A stretch of DNA of 64,000 nucleotides from Diprion similis. Lineage: Eukaryota > Arthropoda > Insecta > Hymenoptera > Diprionidae. The stretch covers positions 6,614,493 through 6,678,492 of the forward strand of contig NC_060115.1 in assembly GCF_021155765.1 (NCBI RefSeq), given 5' to 3'. Below, piece after piece: positions 61,969 to 64,000 of this stretch (position 1 is its first letter; every line of letters starts with the position of its first letter). The translations under genes were made by a program, and so were the position numbers. The notes below the pieces were generated by a model, which saw only the letters and a list, made by a program, of their open reading frames with translations, was not told the DNA's origin and searched no databases.

Positions 61969-62332
61969 CTTAACCCTCACTCGGAGTGACGGTCCTGCGA
62001 CTCGGTAGGGTTTCACCCTCCTCGATTTTATAGTCCAGCCTGTGGAGACGCACAATGGGAGAATCCCGGAATGCATCGAATACGCGTGATTCCCCGGTAC
62101 AAGTAGGTACGGATGAGAACAATACGACGACGATCAAATTGTCGAGACATGCGAAACCGAGCGAAAACCGACGAGTTCTTCACCTGAAAACCTACCCCCC
62201 ACACCCACCCTCGCCCGAAACCTTTGCAACGCTTTGTTCGCCTCGCACTGCAGTATTGCAATTAAATTTTATTGTTGGCAAAACAAACAAACAAGGAACC
62301 GTTTGTAGGTAGGTACCTTGAAGGTACCTATG

Positions 62333-62354
62333 CCTACCTACCTACCTACCTACC
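62333..62354. repeat. (TACC)n tetranucleotide repeat
   Basis: Five copies of CTAC, with related GGTA/TACC motifs on both sides. Confidence 0.9.
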
Positions 62355-62501
62355 CTCCTTCGGTACCTACATAACTGCACCGCAATCGACGATGTTCAGG
62401 TAGTTTATACTTGTACACAGGATACTGTGTACCTACTTATACTTATAGGTATGCGAATGTCGCGACGCGTTGAATTCTCAAAAATTGCAATTTGCCCGGG
62501 A

Positions 62502-62521
62502 GGGGGGGGGGGGGGGGGGGG
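62502..62521. repeat. G homopolymer
   Basis: A run of 20 guanines following CCCGGGA. Confidence 0.9.
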
Positions 62522-64000
62522 TGGCTGTTGAATAGCCAATTTCTGGATGTCAGTTTTCGATGTTTTTTTTTCATTTATTGATATTTAGGGCTTGCCTCGT
62601 GCAATAAGCATTGCCTGATATTATCATACATTGTATTTCTGGCTACGACCACCATTTTACATTGTTCATTTGACACGTAGGTGTACGTAAACTGTTGAGT
62701 GATTCCTCGATGTCCAATTTTTTTCTTTTTCTTTTTTTTTTTTTTTTTTACCAAGCGATAATTGTTTTTATAGATTGACGCATGATGTCGAAGCGAACAG
62801 ACAACGAATAACGAATCAGAATCAACGAAACTTAAATTAGCGCAAGTAATAAAGTAGAAAGGTGATAAAATTTGAAAAATTTATGTTCGATCATCGAGCG
62901 GATGTACCTACTATATCGCAGGGGATCTTAATTAGTCGGAAGAGCTGGAGATTTTTGCGAACGTAATTACGTACGCGACGTAATTTCACGATCAGGCAAA
63001 AAATTGGAGGGTAAAAAACGTGAGCAAATGGAACGAGAGTTTATAAAGGGACGGGACGAAGATCATCGAAGCGTGTGTATTATTATTAGGGGCGGCTTTA
63101 TCCAAGGCGTCGCGTTGCGGCGAAACAAGATGGCGGTGACGATGTTTCAGGTAATACGGATCTGGCGAAAGGAATCGCGTGCATGTCGGCCGGCACAATT
63201 ATCTGGCCAATAATTGCCGAGCGGAGGGTGAGGAGCACCGAAATTATAATATACAACCGCTGTTTGCCTGCAGCCTGAATCACGCGATCGTTCCTTCGAC
63301 CCGCGTCTCTCTAACACTTTTCTCCGCCATGCTTTACCGGCCTTTTCGTGCAACGACGCGCGGCCAAACCGCGCCTCTGTATTATGCTGTATGCGGCCAT
63401 AAAATGCAGATAATGGCCGCCGGCTAAGGGTATCGGGGGAATGAAATTCAACAAGAAACTACCTCTCTCTCTCTCTCTCTCTTTTTCTCTCCCTTCAAGC
63501 CCCGGGTTCAAGGGGTGCGGGGACCACCAAACGGAGAACCAGAGTTGGAATAACTACCAACGGATTCGGCTGCACGCAACTTCGTGTCGATTCTATATCA
63601 TCCGTATACTCGCGGCGTGTATAATCCTTTCAACTTTGTGTAGGTTCCTTGTACATAGCTCGATTGTATGTACCTATACACGATTACCGGCTCTCTCGCA
63701 AGGGCTGATACGACGTCGTAGACTCCCTTCGGAAATTAAAAAGGGGAGGAAAAACTCTGCGGAATACACGAAGCGAGGAGCTTTCCGTTACATCGATTGC
63801 ATTCTCGTTTAGAGTTCGTTCCGAAAATTAATTTTTTATCATCGATGCGAGAAAAGAGTCTAATTACTGTTAATTAATAAACGTAGGTATATTTCGATAC
63901 GGTGGAATAAATTTTTTGTTAATATTATCAAATTTTAGTTGCGACATTTACGATTTGTTAACTATATTGACAAATTTCTATCGAACGATATTTCGATCAA

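Larger units (their letters stand above)
61969..64000. other. Region upstream of the candidate caudal exon
   Basis: No gene was supported. It holds TACC, G and CT repeats and a GC-richer stretch at about 63000-63550. A short + strand reading frame (MAVTMFQ, ATG at 63131) ends at a GTAATA donor-like site within an AAGATGGCGG motif, but there is no downstream exon in the window to test it. Confidence 0.5.

Noticed and set aside
63131-63160. Possible first exon of a + strand gene (MAVTMFQ then GTAATA)
   Set aside because: Only seven codons and no downstream exon in the window, so it cannot be tested here.

Overview
The window looks like a stretch of an insect nuclear genome, most likely hymenopteran; a sawfly is a guess. 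It is AT-rich, with introns from about 70 bp to several kb and many microsatellites. It carries insect-type homologues: PVR-family receptor tyrosine kinases and a caudal homeodomain. All gene models below were read by eye from splice signals, reading-frame continuity and, for the receptors, comparison between copies.

Layout. (1) 1.9-32.8 kb, + strand: a tandem array of three genes for PDGF/VEGF-receptor-like proteins (PVR-A, -B, -C). PVR-B is complete: signal peptide, seven Ig domains, transmembrane segment, split tyrosine kinase and a tail rich in YxxM motifs. PVR-A has the same seven-Ig ectodomain and membrane anchor but stops about 47 residues into the cytoplasm, so it has no kinase. PVR-C has the kinase but lacks Ig domains 6 and 7. 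(2) 8.0-9.6 kb, - strand: a probable small membrane-protein gene of unknown identity between PVR-A and PVR-B, with a decayed partial copy in intron 1 of PVR-B. (3) 33.3-35.9 kb, - strand: a gene with two cyclic-nucleotide-binding domains. (4) 38.6-39.7 kb, + strand: proteasome maturation protein (POMP). (5) 40.0-40.8 kb, - strand: OHCU decarboxylase of the urate pathway, tail-to-tail with POMP. (6) 40.8-53.6 kb: no convincing gene, many simple repeats and several foldback elements. (7) 53.7-62 kb, - strand: the homeobox gene caudal, with its first coding exon probably outside the window. (8) 62-64 kb: simple repeats and upstream sequence.

How it may work together. The receptor array is the main feature. 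Two kinase receptors with different ectodomains and different phosphotyrosine docking sites sit beside a membrane-anchored receptor without a kinase. By analogy with known decoy receptors, this could be a ligand trap or dominant-negative partner plus two signalling receptors tuned by local duplication. That is inference; the domain architectures themselves are read directly from the exons. The other genes are unrelated neighbours.
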